Shown: in pieces, positions 7,937 through 16,414 of the stretch
Numbering within the stretch: position 1 is the first letter of the stretch
Layout: each line of letters starts with the position of its first letter
Translations under genes and position numbers: made by a program
NCBI GenBank assembly: GCA_016201405.1
Contig: JACQCZ010000002.1
Location: 1-34,659 of the forward strand
Length of the DNA stretch: 34,659 nucleotides
Direction: 5' to 3'
Source: Candidatus Acetothermia bacterium
Lineage (GTDB): Bacteria > Bipolaricaulota > Bipolaricaulia > RBG-16-55-9
Notes under the pieces: generated by a model
Told to the model about the DNA's origin: nothing
Seen by the model: only the letters and a program-made list of their open reading frames with translations
The model's database searches: none

Positions 7937-8051
7937 TTTTCACGAATAACTACATAATGCAGAGAGCTCTATGGAATCTCTATATGTGTGGAGTAGGGGT
8001 CATTCCGAAAAAGTCAAGTTTATTTCTACACTGCCAATAAAGCTGAGCGCA

Positions 8052-9152
8052 CTAAGGCAGTTCAATTCCGTAAGGGGTGGGATCGAGAATTTCTACGATT
8101 CCGTCCCCATCGGTGTCTGTCCAGCCCAGCATCAGCGTCGGCAGGCTATTCTGATCGCACTGGTCCGAGGGGTCCGGCTTGGTGCCGTCGCCGCAGACCC
8201 ATTCATGCAGACCCGTCAACCCAATGGGATAGCCCATCGTATGCAGAAGCTCATGCCCAAGTGTAGAGCGCAGACGGGCATCGCTTCCCTCCATGAGCTG
8301 GTCTTTCGCGGTCAGGCCAATCCACATGTTGACATCGAGAGGCAGATCACCACATCCGCTGGTTGCAAAGCCAAAGCTGCCAAAGTTTTCTGTAGTCGCA
8401 TACGTATTATTCGCATCCAGGTCGACTTGAATGAGGATATCAAATTGCGATGGATCATAGCCGGTGTACTTCTGCACCAGACCAGGGCTCAGCAGGTGAT
8501 GCTCCATGTCAGCGGGTGGCGGTGAGAGGAATGCTCCTTGCACCTCCAGCTTCAGGATGGGTGTATCGAGTCCAACCGCTCGTGCGGCCTCTGCATACTT
8601 ATCATTGATCTGAGTTATGGCCTGGGAAAGCGCGTCAGAGCTTTCTGACTGCGTGACATTTAGATTTTGATAATCGACAAAGACAACGAGTAATTTGATC
8701 GTTCCACGGGGGCGGCAGACGTGTATCGGCTTGTCTCCAGGGCCAAGATAGCTTGGTTTTGCATAGGGGTCTGAGTAATTTAACGGGTAGATATATTTTG
8801 CCTCTTGCCCATCGGGATAGAGCGAGAGGTTGATCAGCCAATTGCCATAATAGATGTCGGCTGAGTACGGGTCTGAAGGGACACCGCGCGCTTTGCGGCC
8901 GATCGCAGGAGCGGTAGCGTGAATATTGTAGTCGTCGCGAAGGATCTGGATGACACGCTGGCGAGCCGTATCCAAACCTGGATCGGAAGCGGAATTGATC
9001 TGCATCTTTGGAAGCGAAGATGTATCAAGTTGAGGACTCTGAATTGTTTCCGCAAGGCTGTTTCCCATTACGATGAATGTGCAGGCCAATCCAATGGCAG
9101 CAACAAACACTCGTGAAACCAGGCTTCGGGCTCGGACCCTACTCTTTCCCAT
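8052..9152 (-). CDS. Secreted HELLH metallopeptidase-like protein
   Basis: 366 residues from ATG at 9150-9152, chosen for the GAGGTG ribosome binding site; an in-frame TTG at 9182 lacks one. Residues 1-34 are a signal peptide (FVAAIGLACTFIVMGNSLAE). The middle shows a beta-strand plus Asp pattern (KLLVVFVDYQ). Near the C-terminus STLGHELLHTMG gives the zinc motif HExxH, with H300, E301 and H304. The metzincin third His (HExxHxxGxxH) is absent; the nearest later His is in GLHEW, about 11 residues on. The protein ends with DTDGDGIVEILD, a calcium-loop-like sequence. Probably an exported zinc peptidase, possibly of an unassigned family. It lies 80 bases downstream of the secreted paralogue pair and could share their transcript. 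Confidence 0.75.
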   Translation of the reverse strand: MGKSRVRARSLVSRVFVAAIGLACTFIVMGNSLAETIQSPQLDTSSLPKMQINSASDPGLDTARQRVIQILRDDYNIHATAPAIGRKARGVPSDPYSADIYYGNWLINLSLYPDGQEAKYIYPLNYSDPYAKPSYLGPGDKPIHVCRPRGTIKLLVVFVDYQNLNVTQSESSDALSQAITQINDKYAEAARAVGLDTPILKLEVQGAFLSPPPADMEHHLLSPGLVQKYTGYDPSQFDILIQVDLDANNTYATTENFGSFGFATSGCGDLPLDVNMWIGLTAKDQLMEGSDARLRSTLGHELLHTMGYPIGLTGLHEWVCGDGTKPDPSDQCDQNSLPTLMLGWTDTDGDGIVEILDPTPYGIELP

Positions 9153-9232
9153 GGAATTCACCTCATTCTGGCGAGTCAGCACATCTAGTATCGCCCGCTC
9201 AAGAAAGCAGACTCAGACTTCTGAGCAGAGGC

Positions 9233-11112
9233 TCATTTACCACAGCTCGTTCTCACCAGAGTAATATCGACTGTCGATTTTTGCGTTGCGCCTTTGGGGT
9301 CCGTCACAGTCAGTGTTATCGTTCCTTTGCCAATTACGCCGCATAGACCATTGAACTCTTTTAGACTGCCCGGCGTCCATTTGATCGGATTCTCAGTCCC
9401 TAGGGCTTGGTCAATTTTAATCCCAGTGCTAGCGGTTTTGGGTGGGACGGGATCACAGCAGGCAAAAGTCCAATTGATCTTGTTCTTTGACGCTACTAAA
9501 TCATCTGGGTCTAAGAGAGTCAGAGGCTGATCCACATCAAAGTAGCCCGTCTCCTTAAGAGCACAGCAAATCTCAATTTTGGGACCTACCGGCCCACTCA
9601 AATTTTGGATTCCAATGGAGACTGTGGCTGAAGTGCTCGCTCCGGCTTGGTCGGTTCCGGTCAGGGTAAGTGTTCTCGAACCGTACGCAGGGAAAGTGAA
9701 CGAGTCATTGCAGCTCGCCGATGAGAGCTGATCCGCTGCCACACTGCTCGTCCAGCTGCAAGTGACTGGCCCTCCCTCCGGGTCTGAAACAGCACCAATC
9801 AGATTTTGATGCAAATTGGTCTTATTTGAACCCGGTGTTGGCGCGGTTATGCTGACAAGAGGTGGCTCATTTTCACGAGAGGCAAAAGTGGTGCAGCCTT
9901 CGTACAGATCTTTATCGTATTGAATCCCGAGAATATCAATGGAGTCGATGCCCGCTTTGAGATTGATGCATCCATTTAGCTCCCAGAGCAATGCACCGGC
10001 CTGGGGGGATGCCGCTACCACCCCGGTTATGCTGGCCTTAAATTCCGGGCCAGCCTCCAGCGCACCATAAGGACCAATCAACCCGTACAAGAAGATTTCA
10101 AACTTTACTCCGGCATAGGCTCGAATATCGAGCTGCAACTGATACATTGGATTCTGAATCGAAAATGTGCTGCTGGTTTGGCCCAGATCATTAAACCCAG
10201 TCCCTGTCAAATAGTGAAACCCGGAGACCAAATCGAGAGTTTGAGTGGCATTCACGGATAGTGATGCGCTCACAGAGCCGTCGGCACCAATATAAATTAC
10301 AATCTGTGGGGTCAAGACGACGGGCACGGGGCCTATCGAAAAGGTGATGGGGTTAAAATTGTAGGTCGCGATGTCTACCTCTTGCACGGATTGCGGAAGG
10401 GAGTAACTTGCCGTTCCAGTAATCGTCAGATTGGCCTGTTCATTTAGCTCTAAGCTTGAGGTCACTTCGATACCATGAGAGTCGCACAGCCAGCCAATAT
10501 GGACCCCGAACGCAGTAATTTCCGTCCAGTGCGAGCAAGTCGTGTGAATGCTCAAGGTGATCGTGGGATCGATCGTTATGGTACCCACAACGGATACTTT
10601 GAAGTTAGAGCCAAAGTCTGTGTTAATGGGGATGCTCCAGCTTTGAACTCTAATCCCCTGTCCAGGAAGGCTCTCACTTTTCATGATATCTTTTGGATCC
10701 AGCTGACGAGTGACATCAAGTGTCCCTGTGGGACTGCATGCCAAAGCGCAGCATTCGTTGTAACTACGAGAAACTCTCTGCCCTTGGTCTGTGTCGAAAC
10801 GACTTTTCTCAGCAGCCCATTGGGTGCGGCTGCGGCTGGCTCAGAGACGACCACATCTCCAACCGCAAGCGATGCGAGCAGATCATTGGAATGGCTAAAT
10901 ACTAGACTTCCGTCTTTTCCAAAGCTTTGCAAGGCCGCTCTAGAGTCAGAATCGAGCACCTTGGTCGTCGGAGGAATGTATAACTCCCCTGGCTTTGGCT
11001 CGCTTTGAGCAAGAGAGGGTCCAAAGGACGTTAGATTGAGTAAGCCGTTTGCAGAAAGAAAAATGACTCCCATGAGAAATACCGAGACTGACGTAATTTT
11101 TGCTGTAGACAA
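9233..11112 (-). pseudogene. Frameshifted paralogue of the 11172-13079 lipoprotein gene
   Basis: Two overlapping frames together match the neighbouring intact gene along its whole length. The first runs from TTG at 11110-11112 (AGGAGG upstream) to a stop at 10681. The second continues from about 10722 to TGA at 9233-9235. The intact copy has five bases (GAACT) where this one has four (GACA) near 10722-10724, so a single base appears to be lost. The lipobox is also gone: LSANG here against LSACG in the intact copy. The rest is well conserved, including the Ig-like region and the ending DITLVRTSC. Either a recent pseudogene or a sequencing or assembly error. Programmed frameshifting is possible, but no heptanucleotide slip site is visible. 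Confidence 0.75.
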
Positions 11113-11171
11113 GAGCGCCTCCTAACAGACTTGATCTATTCTTATGGCTCAGCAATTCCAATTCATGAATA

Positions 11172-13079
11172 TCATTTACTGCAGCTCGTCCTCACCAGCG
11201 TAATATCCACTGTAGCTTTTTGTGACTTACCCTCTGGATCCGTCACCGTGAGGGTGATCGTTCCTGTGCCAATTGTGCCGCATAACCCATTGAAGGCTTT
11301 GATGCTGCTTGGCGTCCACTGCACTGGATTCCCAGTCCCTATCGGCTGGTCAATACTAATCTCTCTGGATTTCTGACAACAGTTAAAAGCCCACTCGATC
11401 CTGCTCTTCGACTCCCCCAAATCATTGGGGTCTTTGAGAGTCACTGGCTGATCAACGTCAAAAAAACCAGTCTCGAGAGCACAGCAGATTTCGACTTTCG
11501 GACCACTAACAATATTAAAATCACGGAGATTGATGGAGACTGTGGCTGAAGTGCTCGCTCCGGCCTGATCGGTTCCCGTCAGGGTAAGCGTTCTCGAACC
11601 GTACCCCGGAAACGTGAACGAGTCGTTACAGCTTGTCGATGAGAGATGATCGGCTGCCAGACTGCTCGACCAGCTGCAAGTGACTGGCCCTCCCTCAGGG
11701 TCTGAAACAACACCAATCAAATTTTGATGCAAATTCCCGCTATTAAGAGGACTCGTTGTCGGAGCGGTTATGCTCACAGTCGGCGGCTCATTCTCATGGG
11801 AGGCAAAGGTCGAGCAATCTTCATAGATGACATTATCATATTGAAGCTGATGGCCAAGAATCGTGATTGAGCTGATGCCCACTTTGAGTTTGATGCAGCC
11901 ATCCAATCTCCAGAGCAATGGACCTGTCTGACCTCTCACGATTTCAGGTTGCTTTGATAGAGCCTGGGAAGACGCCGCCAAGATTCCGGTCATGCTCGCT
12001 TCAAATTCCGGACCAGCCTGAAGACCAACATAAGGACCCGCAAGCCCATACAAATATACTTGGAAGGTTGCCCCAGCATAGGCTTCAACATCGAGAGTTG
12101 CCTGATAGGTTGGGTTTTGAATGGCAAATGTGCCGGTGTGGCTGCTGAGATTATTAAACGTACCCCCGGCATAGTGAAAGCCAGCCATCAAAGCAGCAGT
12201 CTGTGTGGCGCTCACGGACAGAGAGGCAGTCACAGAGCCATCTAATCCAACATAAATCACAATCTCTGGGGTCAAGACGACGGGGACATACCCCACAAAG
12301 AAGGTGATGGGGGTAAAAGTGATCGTCGAGATTGGCACATAGTTCCATGAATCCGGAACTGAGTAGCTGGCATTTGCAGAGAGGGTCACATTGGCCTGTT
12401 CATTGAGTTGTAAGCTTGAGGTGACATCCAGACCTGTTGAAGTGCATATCTGATAACCCGTATCAACACCCAAAATGTAGACTTCTTCCCAATGAGTACA
12501 AATAATATGGATGTTTAAGGTCATCGTCGGATCGATCATAACAGTCCCAGACAGGGTGAGGTGCCCGCTCGAGCCGAAGTCTGTGTTGAATGGGATGCTC
12601 CAGCTTGCAGCATGGACCAGATTGCTGGGAAGACTCTGGCCGGGAACGGCATCTTTGGGATCTAAATGACGAGTAAAATCGAGAGTTCCTTGTGGGATGG
12701 CATCCTGAAGCAGCGCATCTGATGTATGCACAATGAACTGCCCGCCCTTAGTCTCGGTGGAGACAACTTTTCTTAGCAATCCACTGGGCGCTGCGGCTGC
12801 CGGCTCAGAGACGACCACATCTCCTGCAGCAAGCGATGCGAGTAGATCATTGGAATGACTAAAGACCAAATTTCCTTCTTTCCCAAAGCTCTGCAACGCA
12901 GTCCTGGAGTCCGGATCGAGCACCTTGGTCGTGGGTGGAATGTAGAGCTGCCCTGGTTTTGGCGCACCGGGAGGATTGGACCCAGTCGAAGTTGAATTTG
13001 AGCTTAACATCCCGCACGCGGAGAGGAAGAAGACCCCAATAAGAAATACCGAGAGTGAAAGAACCTTGGCTTTTGACAA
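11172..13079 (-). CDS. Secreted lipoprotein with Ig-like repeats
   Basis: 635 residues. TTG start at 13077-13079 with AAGGAGG closely upstream. The N-terminus SVFLIGVFFLSACG is a lipoprotein signal peptide with the lipidated Cys at residue 22. Residues 45-140 form a domain shared with the neighbour, containing SFGKEGNLVFSHSNDLLASLAAGDVVVSEPAAAAPSGLLRKV in parts, a pattern I have seen in other secreted proteins but cannot name. A central beta-rich region (about 150-410) repeats VVLTPEIVIYVG and similar strands. An Ig/PKD-like domain near 425-515 has GVVSDPEGGPVTCSW and SRTLTLTGTDQAGASTSATV. The C-terminus has paired Cys. Probably anchored in the outer membrane or cell surface. A frameshifted paralogue lies directly downstream. 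Confidence 0.75.
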   Translation of the reverse strand: MSKAKVLSLSVFLIGVFFLSACGMLSSNSTSTGSNPPGAPKPGQLYIPPTTKVLDPDSRTALQSFGKEGNLVFSHSNDLLASLAAGDVVVSEPAAAAPSGLLRKVVSTETKGGQFIVHTSDALLQDAIPQGTLDFTRHLDPKDAVPGQSLPSNLVHAASWSIPFNTDFGSSGHLTLSGTVMIDPTMTLNIHIICTHWEEVYILGVDTGYQICTSTGLDVTSSLQLNEQANVTLSANASYSVPDSWNYVPISTITFTPITFFVGYVPVVLTPEIVIYVGLDGSVTASLSVSATQTAALMAGFHYAGGTFNNLSSHTGTFAIQNPTYQATLDVEAYAGATFQVYLYGLAGPYVGLQAGPEFEASMTGILAASSQALSKQPEIVRGQTGPLLWRLDGCIKLKVGISSITILGHQLQYDNVIYEDCSTFASHENEPPTVSITAPTTSPLNSGNLHQNLIGVVSDPEGGPVTCSWSSSLAADHLSSTSCNDSFTFPGYGSRTLTLTGTDQAGASTSATVSINLRDFNIVSGPKVEICCALETGFFDVDQPVTLKDPNDLGESKSRIEWAFNCCQKSREISIDQPIGTGNPVQWTPSSIKAFNGLCGTIGTGTITLTVTDPEGKSQKATVDITLVRTSCSK

Positions 13080-13310
13080 AAGCCCTCCTTAACAGGCTTG
13101 ACAGGTCGTTTTTTTATAAGTCCTTTAAGATATTCTAGTAGAAATTAGTGCACGTAGCAATTTTGATAATCTGGCCCCAATTCCTAAACTTTGAATAGCG
13201 AGGCCAGGTGCTTTGCCAGGTTCAGACCGGCGAGACCAGCACAAGTCAAGGCTCGTGTGCAACAAAGTCATTGTTAGTTAGGAGCGTCTCATCTTTCTTA
13301 AAAAAGAAGC

Positions 13311-13316
13311 TATAAT
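13311..13316 (+). promoter_or_regulatory. Possible -10 box for the VOC gene
   Basis: A perfect TATAAT lies 51 bases before the VOC start codon. I see no good -35 at normal spacing, so this is tentative. The rest of 13083-13310 holds nothing I can name. Confidence 0.35.
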
Positions 13317-13367
13317 AGCCTTCAAGACACCAGCCAAAGCTTATCTCGAAGTTTAGGGTCAAAGGAA

Positions 13368-13913
13368 ATGAAAGCAGAGCCTGAACGAGACAAAACAATT
13401 TACAATTCTCAAGCTCCAAGCACTCAAAGCAAGACTCTTATTGATCCTATGGCTCGAATTGGGCATGTGCATCTCAAAGTCGCCAATTTAGAGCGCGCCC
13501 TTAACTTCTATTGCGGCGTGCTAGGCTTCCAGCTGACGCAACGCTATGGCAAAAGCGCCGCGTTCCTCTCAGCCGGCAATTACCATCATCACATTGGGCT
13601 CAATACTTGGGAGAGCCTGGGCGGATCGCCGCCGCCTGCTGGGAGTACTGGGCTATACCATTTTGCTATTCTCTATCCCACCCGGGCTGGCCTTGCGGAT
13701 GCCTTACGACGGCTCAATACGGCTGGAATTCACTTGGATGGGGCGAGTGATCATGGTCTGAGCGAAGCGCTTTATCTCAAAGATCCAGACCAAAACGGCA
13801 TCGAGCTTTACTGGGATAAGCCGGAGTCCCAATGGCCTCGGGCAGCTGATGGCAGCCTGGATATGTTCACACGGCCCCTTGATCTTACAGACTTGCTTTC
13901 TCAGCGATCATGA
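13368..13913 (+). CDS. VOC-family (glyoxalase/extradiol-dioxygenase fold) metalloenzyme
   Basis: 181 residues; ATG at 13368 with AAAGGA just upstream. An internal ATG at residue 28 (MARIGHVHLKV) is an alternative start at the domain boundary. The sequence reads GHVHLKVANLERALNFYCGVLGF, NYHHHIGLNTW, YHFAILYP and then LKDPDQNGIELYWD. Likely metal ligands are H33 or H35, H98 and E146. The NYHHHIGLNTW stretch resembles CatE-type catechol-2,3-dioxygenase relatives rather than glyoxalase I. The substrate cannot be told. The TGA stop overlaps the ATG of a 36-codon frame (ATGA at 13910-13913). Confidence 0.85.
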   Translation: MKAEPERDKTIYNSQAPSTQSKTLIDPMARIGHVHLKVANLERALNFYCGVLGFQLTQRYGKSAAFLSAGNYHHHIGLNTWESLGGSPPPAGSTGLYHFAILYPTRAGLADALRRLNTAGIHLDGASDHGLSEALYLKDPDQNGIELYWDKPESQWPRAADGSLDMFTRPLDLTDLLSQRS

Positions 13914-14020
13914 AAACAAAAGCAGCCAAAGCGAAGAAAGAGTGCTATCTGGATTGGATTTATGAAGCCGAGACTAGAGTGTTTGAGAGAGTGGCTCGGC
14001 GACATGCTTTGTATTTCTAA
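13910..14020 (+). CDS. Possible 36-residue coupled micro-ORF
   Basis: ATG at 13910-13912 overlaps the VOC gene stop in an ATGA arrangement, and the frame runs 36 codons to TAA at 14018-14020. The product starts with a Lys/Ala stretch (KTKAAKAKKE) followed by YLDWIYEAETRVFERVARRH, an amphipathic helix pattern. Translation could start by coupling. I recognise no family. It could equally be chance. Confidence 0.35.
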   Translation: MKTKAAKAKKECYLDWIYEAETRVFERVARRHALYF

Positions 14021-14505
14021 TAACGTGCCCATGCTTACCCGCGATGAGTGTCGCAGGCTTGACACCGGGAGTACCCAAGAAGCGAGGGCCAAAGCCCGGG
14101 TCTAAGAGGAAGAAGCGTGCCAGATAATTGGCGCTCTTGTACCTCTGATTCTAGGACTAGCTGAGAAGCACGCGCTCGAGAGGAGTAAAGTGACCCCGGA
14201 GATTCCCGGATGACGGACCATCCTCTTATTTGGCCAACGCAGCACATCGACCAGAAGCTCGCGTCACGCTGGGTCGCCCTCGTTGTGGACACGCGGTCAG
14301 ATCCCCGAAGATTCTGCAGGTGAAGTCCTGGGGGGTGACCGCGCTCTTCGAGAATGTCGTCCTCAAGGCGAGCTTCGCACCTCTCTTTCCGCAGGTGATG
14401 GGCGTGCATGCTATGCTAGAGCGCGCCGCACCAGGGTGCGCGCCTCAACTCATCGCAAGTCTAGTTTCGCAACTCAAACTCATCTTGGCGCCAGATGATC
14501 CGACA
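14021..14505. other. Region without a recognisable gene
   Basis: About 485 bases between the VOC gene and the leftward cNMP-binding gene. Open frames exist on both strands (14035-14409 minus; 14230-14622 plus) but they lack ribosome binding sites, are rich in Arg, Cys and Ser, and resemble no family. It may hold decayed mobile DNA, but I see no terminal repeats to support that. Confidence 0.4.
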
Positions 14506-14934
14506 TTAGAGAGATGTGTTTTTCGTATCTTGCATTCTCATCACCAGCTCGGACATCACCTTCATGGCCATATCGGGATGATTTCTCATCAGCGAGCGAA
14601 AGTCCCATTTGGGGATGACTAGACAGAGGCTCTCCTCAAGAGCGATGACATCCGCGGTCCGAACAGGCGGATTCTCAGCTAAGAGAGCAATCTCACCAAA
14701 ATATTCACGGGGGCCGCGCTTGGCAATCGCCTTTCCATCCATACGAACTTCCACATTCCCCGAGAGCATAATGTAGAAACCCGTGACGCCTGTATCCCCC
14801 TTTTTGATGATGAAGTCATTGGCCTGGAATCGCCTCTCTTTGACAGTAAGCAACAGCCTATGCAGCTCATCGGAAGTGAATTGAGAAAAGATGGGGATGC
14901 TCTTCAAGATCTCGATCGGATTATAGGTGCTCAT
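14506..14934 (-). CDS. Single-domain cyclic-nucleotide-binding protein
   Basis: 142 residues from ATG at 14932-14934. AAGGAG lies about 14 bases upstream; an in-frame TTG ten codons earlier is an alternative without a ribosome binding site. The whole protein is one CAP-type cNMP-binding barrel: IFSQFTSDELHRLL, then FIIKKGDTGVTGFYIMLSGNVEV and the phosphate-binding cassette FGEIALLAENPPVRTADV, with the conserved E81 and R92. No DNA-binding or enzymatic domain follows. It lies 81 bases downstream of the cyclase gene on the same strand, so it is a natural reader of the nucleotide made there, probably acting by binding a partner protein. Confidence 0.85.
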   Translation of the reverse strand: MSTYNPIEILKSIPIFSQFTSDELHRLLLTVKERRFQANDFIIKKGDTGVTGFYIMLSGNVEVRMDGKAIAKRGPREYFGEIALLAENPPVRTADVIALEESLCLVIPKWDFRSLMRNHPDMAMKVMSELVMRMQDTKNTSL

Positions 14935-15015
14935 TTCTACGTTTGATTCTCCTTGAACCGACAAGAGATAGATAATTTTACTCTTGATTCTGCAGAAAAG
15001 GCCAATGAGTGGTGG

Positions 15016-16071
15016 TCAAGCTCCCAGCTCTGGCTTGACACTATAGATGGAGACGGGCTGACTCTTTCCCTTAAAGAGGATGGAGTCCAAAAAATCGCGC
15101 TGAATCGCCGAAGGGAGTCCTTGGCTGGCATTCTCATTGATAAGAAGCGGCTTTCCTACATTTTTTGTATAATCCTGGATGCGCGAGGCCAAATTTGCGG
15201 TATCCCCCACACAAGTGAAGATCGCCCGCTGCTCAGTTCCAGTAAAACCGGCAATCACTCGCCCTGCTGCAATCCCAATGCCAATCTCAATCTGTACTTT
15301 TTTGCGCAGGGCTTGCTCTTGATTAAAACCCTTTAGTAACTCAAACATCTCAATGGCGGAAAAGACCGCCTCTTCCCGGTGATTGGCCAGTGGGATCGGG
15401 GCGCCAAATATGGCCATAAACCCATCACCCGCAATTTGGCTCACGATTCCGCCATGATCTTTGACGGGCTCGAACATCAAGGTGAAATACATGTTGAGCA
15501 GCTCCATCGTCTCCGATGGATCTTGGGATTCAGCGATCGAAGTGAATGAGCGTATATCAGTAAACATGACGGACGCATCCACATGCTTCCCGCCCAATGA
15601 GAAGCCTTTGTCGATCAATTCTTTGGCAACTTCGCTGGTCGCAAGCGTGTCAAAGAGCTTGCGCTGCTCATCGCGCAGCCGCTTCTTTTCCAGACTCGCA
15701 TTGACCCGCGCCCGGAGCAGCACTGCATTGAGCGGCTTGGTGAGATAATCTTCAGCGCCCATCTCGATGCATTTGATGACACTGTCAAGCTCATCCATGG
15801 CCGAGGTCATGATGATCGGGATCTCTCGCAAGCGGGCATCCTGCAGACAGGCTTCCAGCACCTGAAATCCATTCATCTCCGGCATCTCGATATCGAGCAG
15901 AACGATGTCAAAGGGCTGGCTGCGCAAGAGGCCAAGCGCCTCTCTCCCATTATGGGCATTCGTTACGATGTGCCCCTCTTGCTCTAATCCACGCTGAAGC
16001 AAGATTCGATTGACCTTATTGTCTTCAACTACTAATAATCTTCCTGGCCCGTGCAATCTACGCAAAGTCAC
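15016..16071 (-). CDS. Response regulator with class III nucleotide cyclase output
   Basis: 351 residues. GTG start at 16069-16071, overlapping the end of the HPt gene by 14 bases. Residues 10-125 are a receiver domain with acidic pocket E16/D17, phosphoacceptor D60 (LLDIEMPEMNG) and K112 (YLTKP). Residues 163-345 are a class III adenylyl/guanylyl cyclase domain: metal ligands D172 (FTDIRSF) and D216 (GDGFMAIFGAP), transition-state N293 and R297 (NLASRIQ). The residue that is Lys in classical adenylyl cyclases is Gln (212), and the partner position is Thr 286, so base specificity is uncertain. Phosphorylation through the upstream kinase and HPt should control nucleotide production. Confidence 0.9.
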   Translation of the reverse strand: MTLRRLHGPGRLLVVEDNKVNRILLQRGLEQEGHIVTNAHNGREALGLLRSQPFDIVLLDIEMPEMNGFQVLEACLQDARLREIPIIMTSAMDELDSVIKCIEMGAEDYLTKPLNAVLLRARVNASLEKKRLRDEQRKLFDTLATSEVAKELIDKGFSLGGKHVDASVMFTDIRSFTSIAESQDPSETMELLNMYFTLMFEPVKDHGGIVSQIAGDGFMAIFGAPIPLANHREEAVFSAIEMFELLKGFNQEQALRKKVQIEIGIGIAAGRVIAGFTGTEQRAIFTCVGDTANLASRIQDYTKNVGKPLLINENASQGLPSAIQRDFLDSILFKGKSQPVSIYSVKPELGA

Positions 16072-16411
16072 GGCGCAATCCCTTCAATACTTCTTCCACG
16101 CTTTTCCATTCAGCTGACAGCTTTTTAATCTGATCCCCGACTTGATCCAGCTGGTTTGACCGGCCAAGCAGCTCCAGTGCCTTGGCCTGCTCTGCTAAGA
16201 GCTGAGCGCCAAAACTGGCGGCGTTCGATTTGAGAGAGTGTGCCGATCTGTAAAATATCTCTCTGTCGTTTTGGAGCAGGCCATTTTGCAGCGCGGAGAT
16301 GAGCTGTGGCGCTTCATCAAGAAATGTGTCGATCAGCTCACCCATAAAATCTTGGCCGACCATCTCTTTCAGCTCATTAAAGAGCTTGAGATCGATTCCA
16401 GAATTGGCCAT
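16058..16411 (-). CDS. Histidine phosphotransfer (HPt) protein
   Basis: 117 residues; ATG at 16409-16411 with AGGTGA 9 bases upstream. The conserved phosphorylated His is H58 in RSAHSLKSNAASFGA, on a helix of the usual four-helix HPt bundle. It lies three bases after the hybrid kinase stop and overlaps the response-regulator gene, so the three are surely co-transcribed. It should carry phosphate from the kinase's receiver domain(s) to the REC-cyclase. Confidence 0.9.
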   Translation of the reverse strand: MANSGIDLKLFNELKEMVGQDFMGELIDTFLDEAPQLISALQNGLLQNDREIFYRSAHSLKSNAASFGAQLLAEQAKALELLGRSNQLDQVGDQIKKLSAEWKSVEEVLKGLRRDFA

Positions 16412-16414
16412 CTC

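Noticed and set aside
14035-14622. Overlapping frames on both strands as decayed transposase
   Set aside because: No catalytic motif, terminal repeat or similarity to support it.
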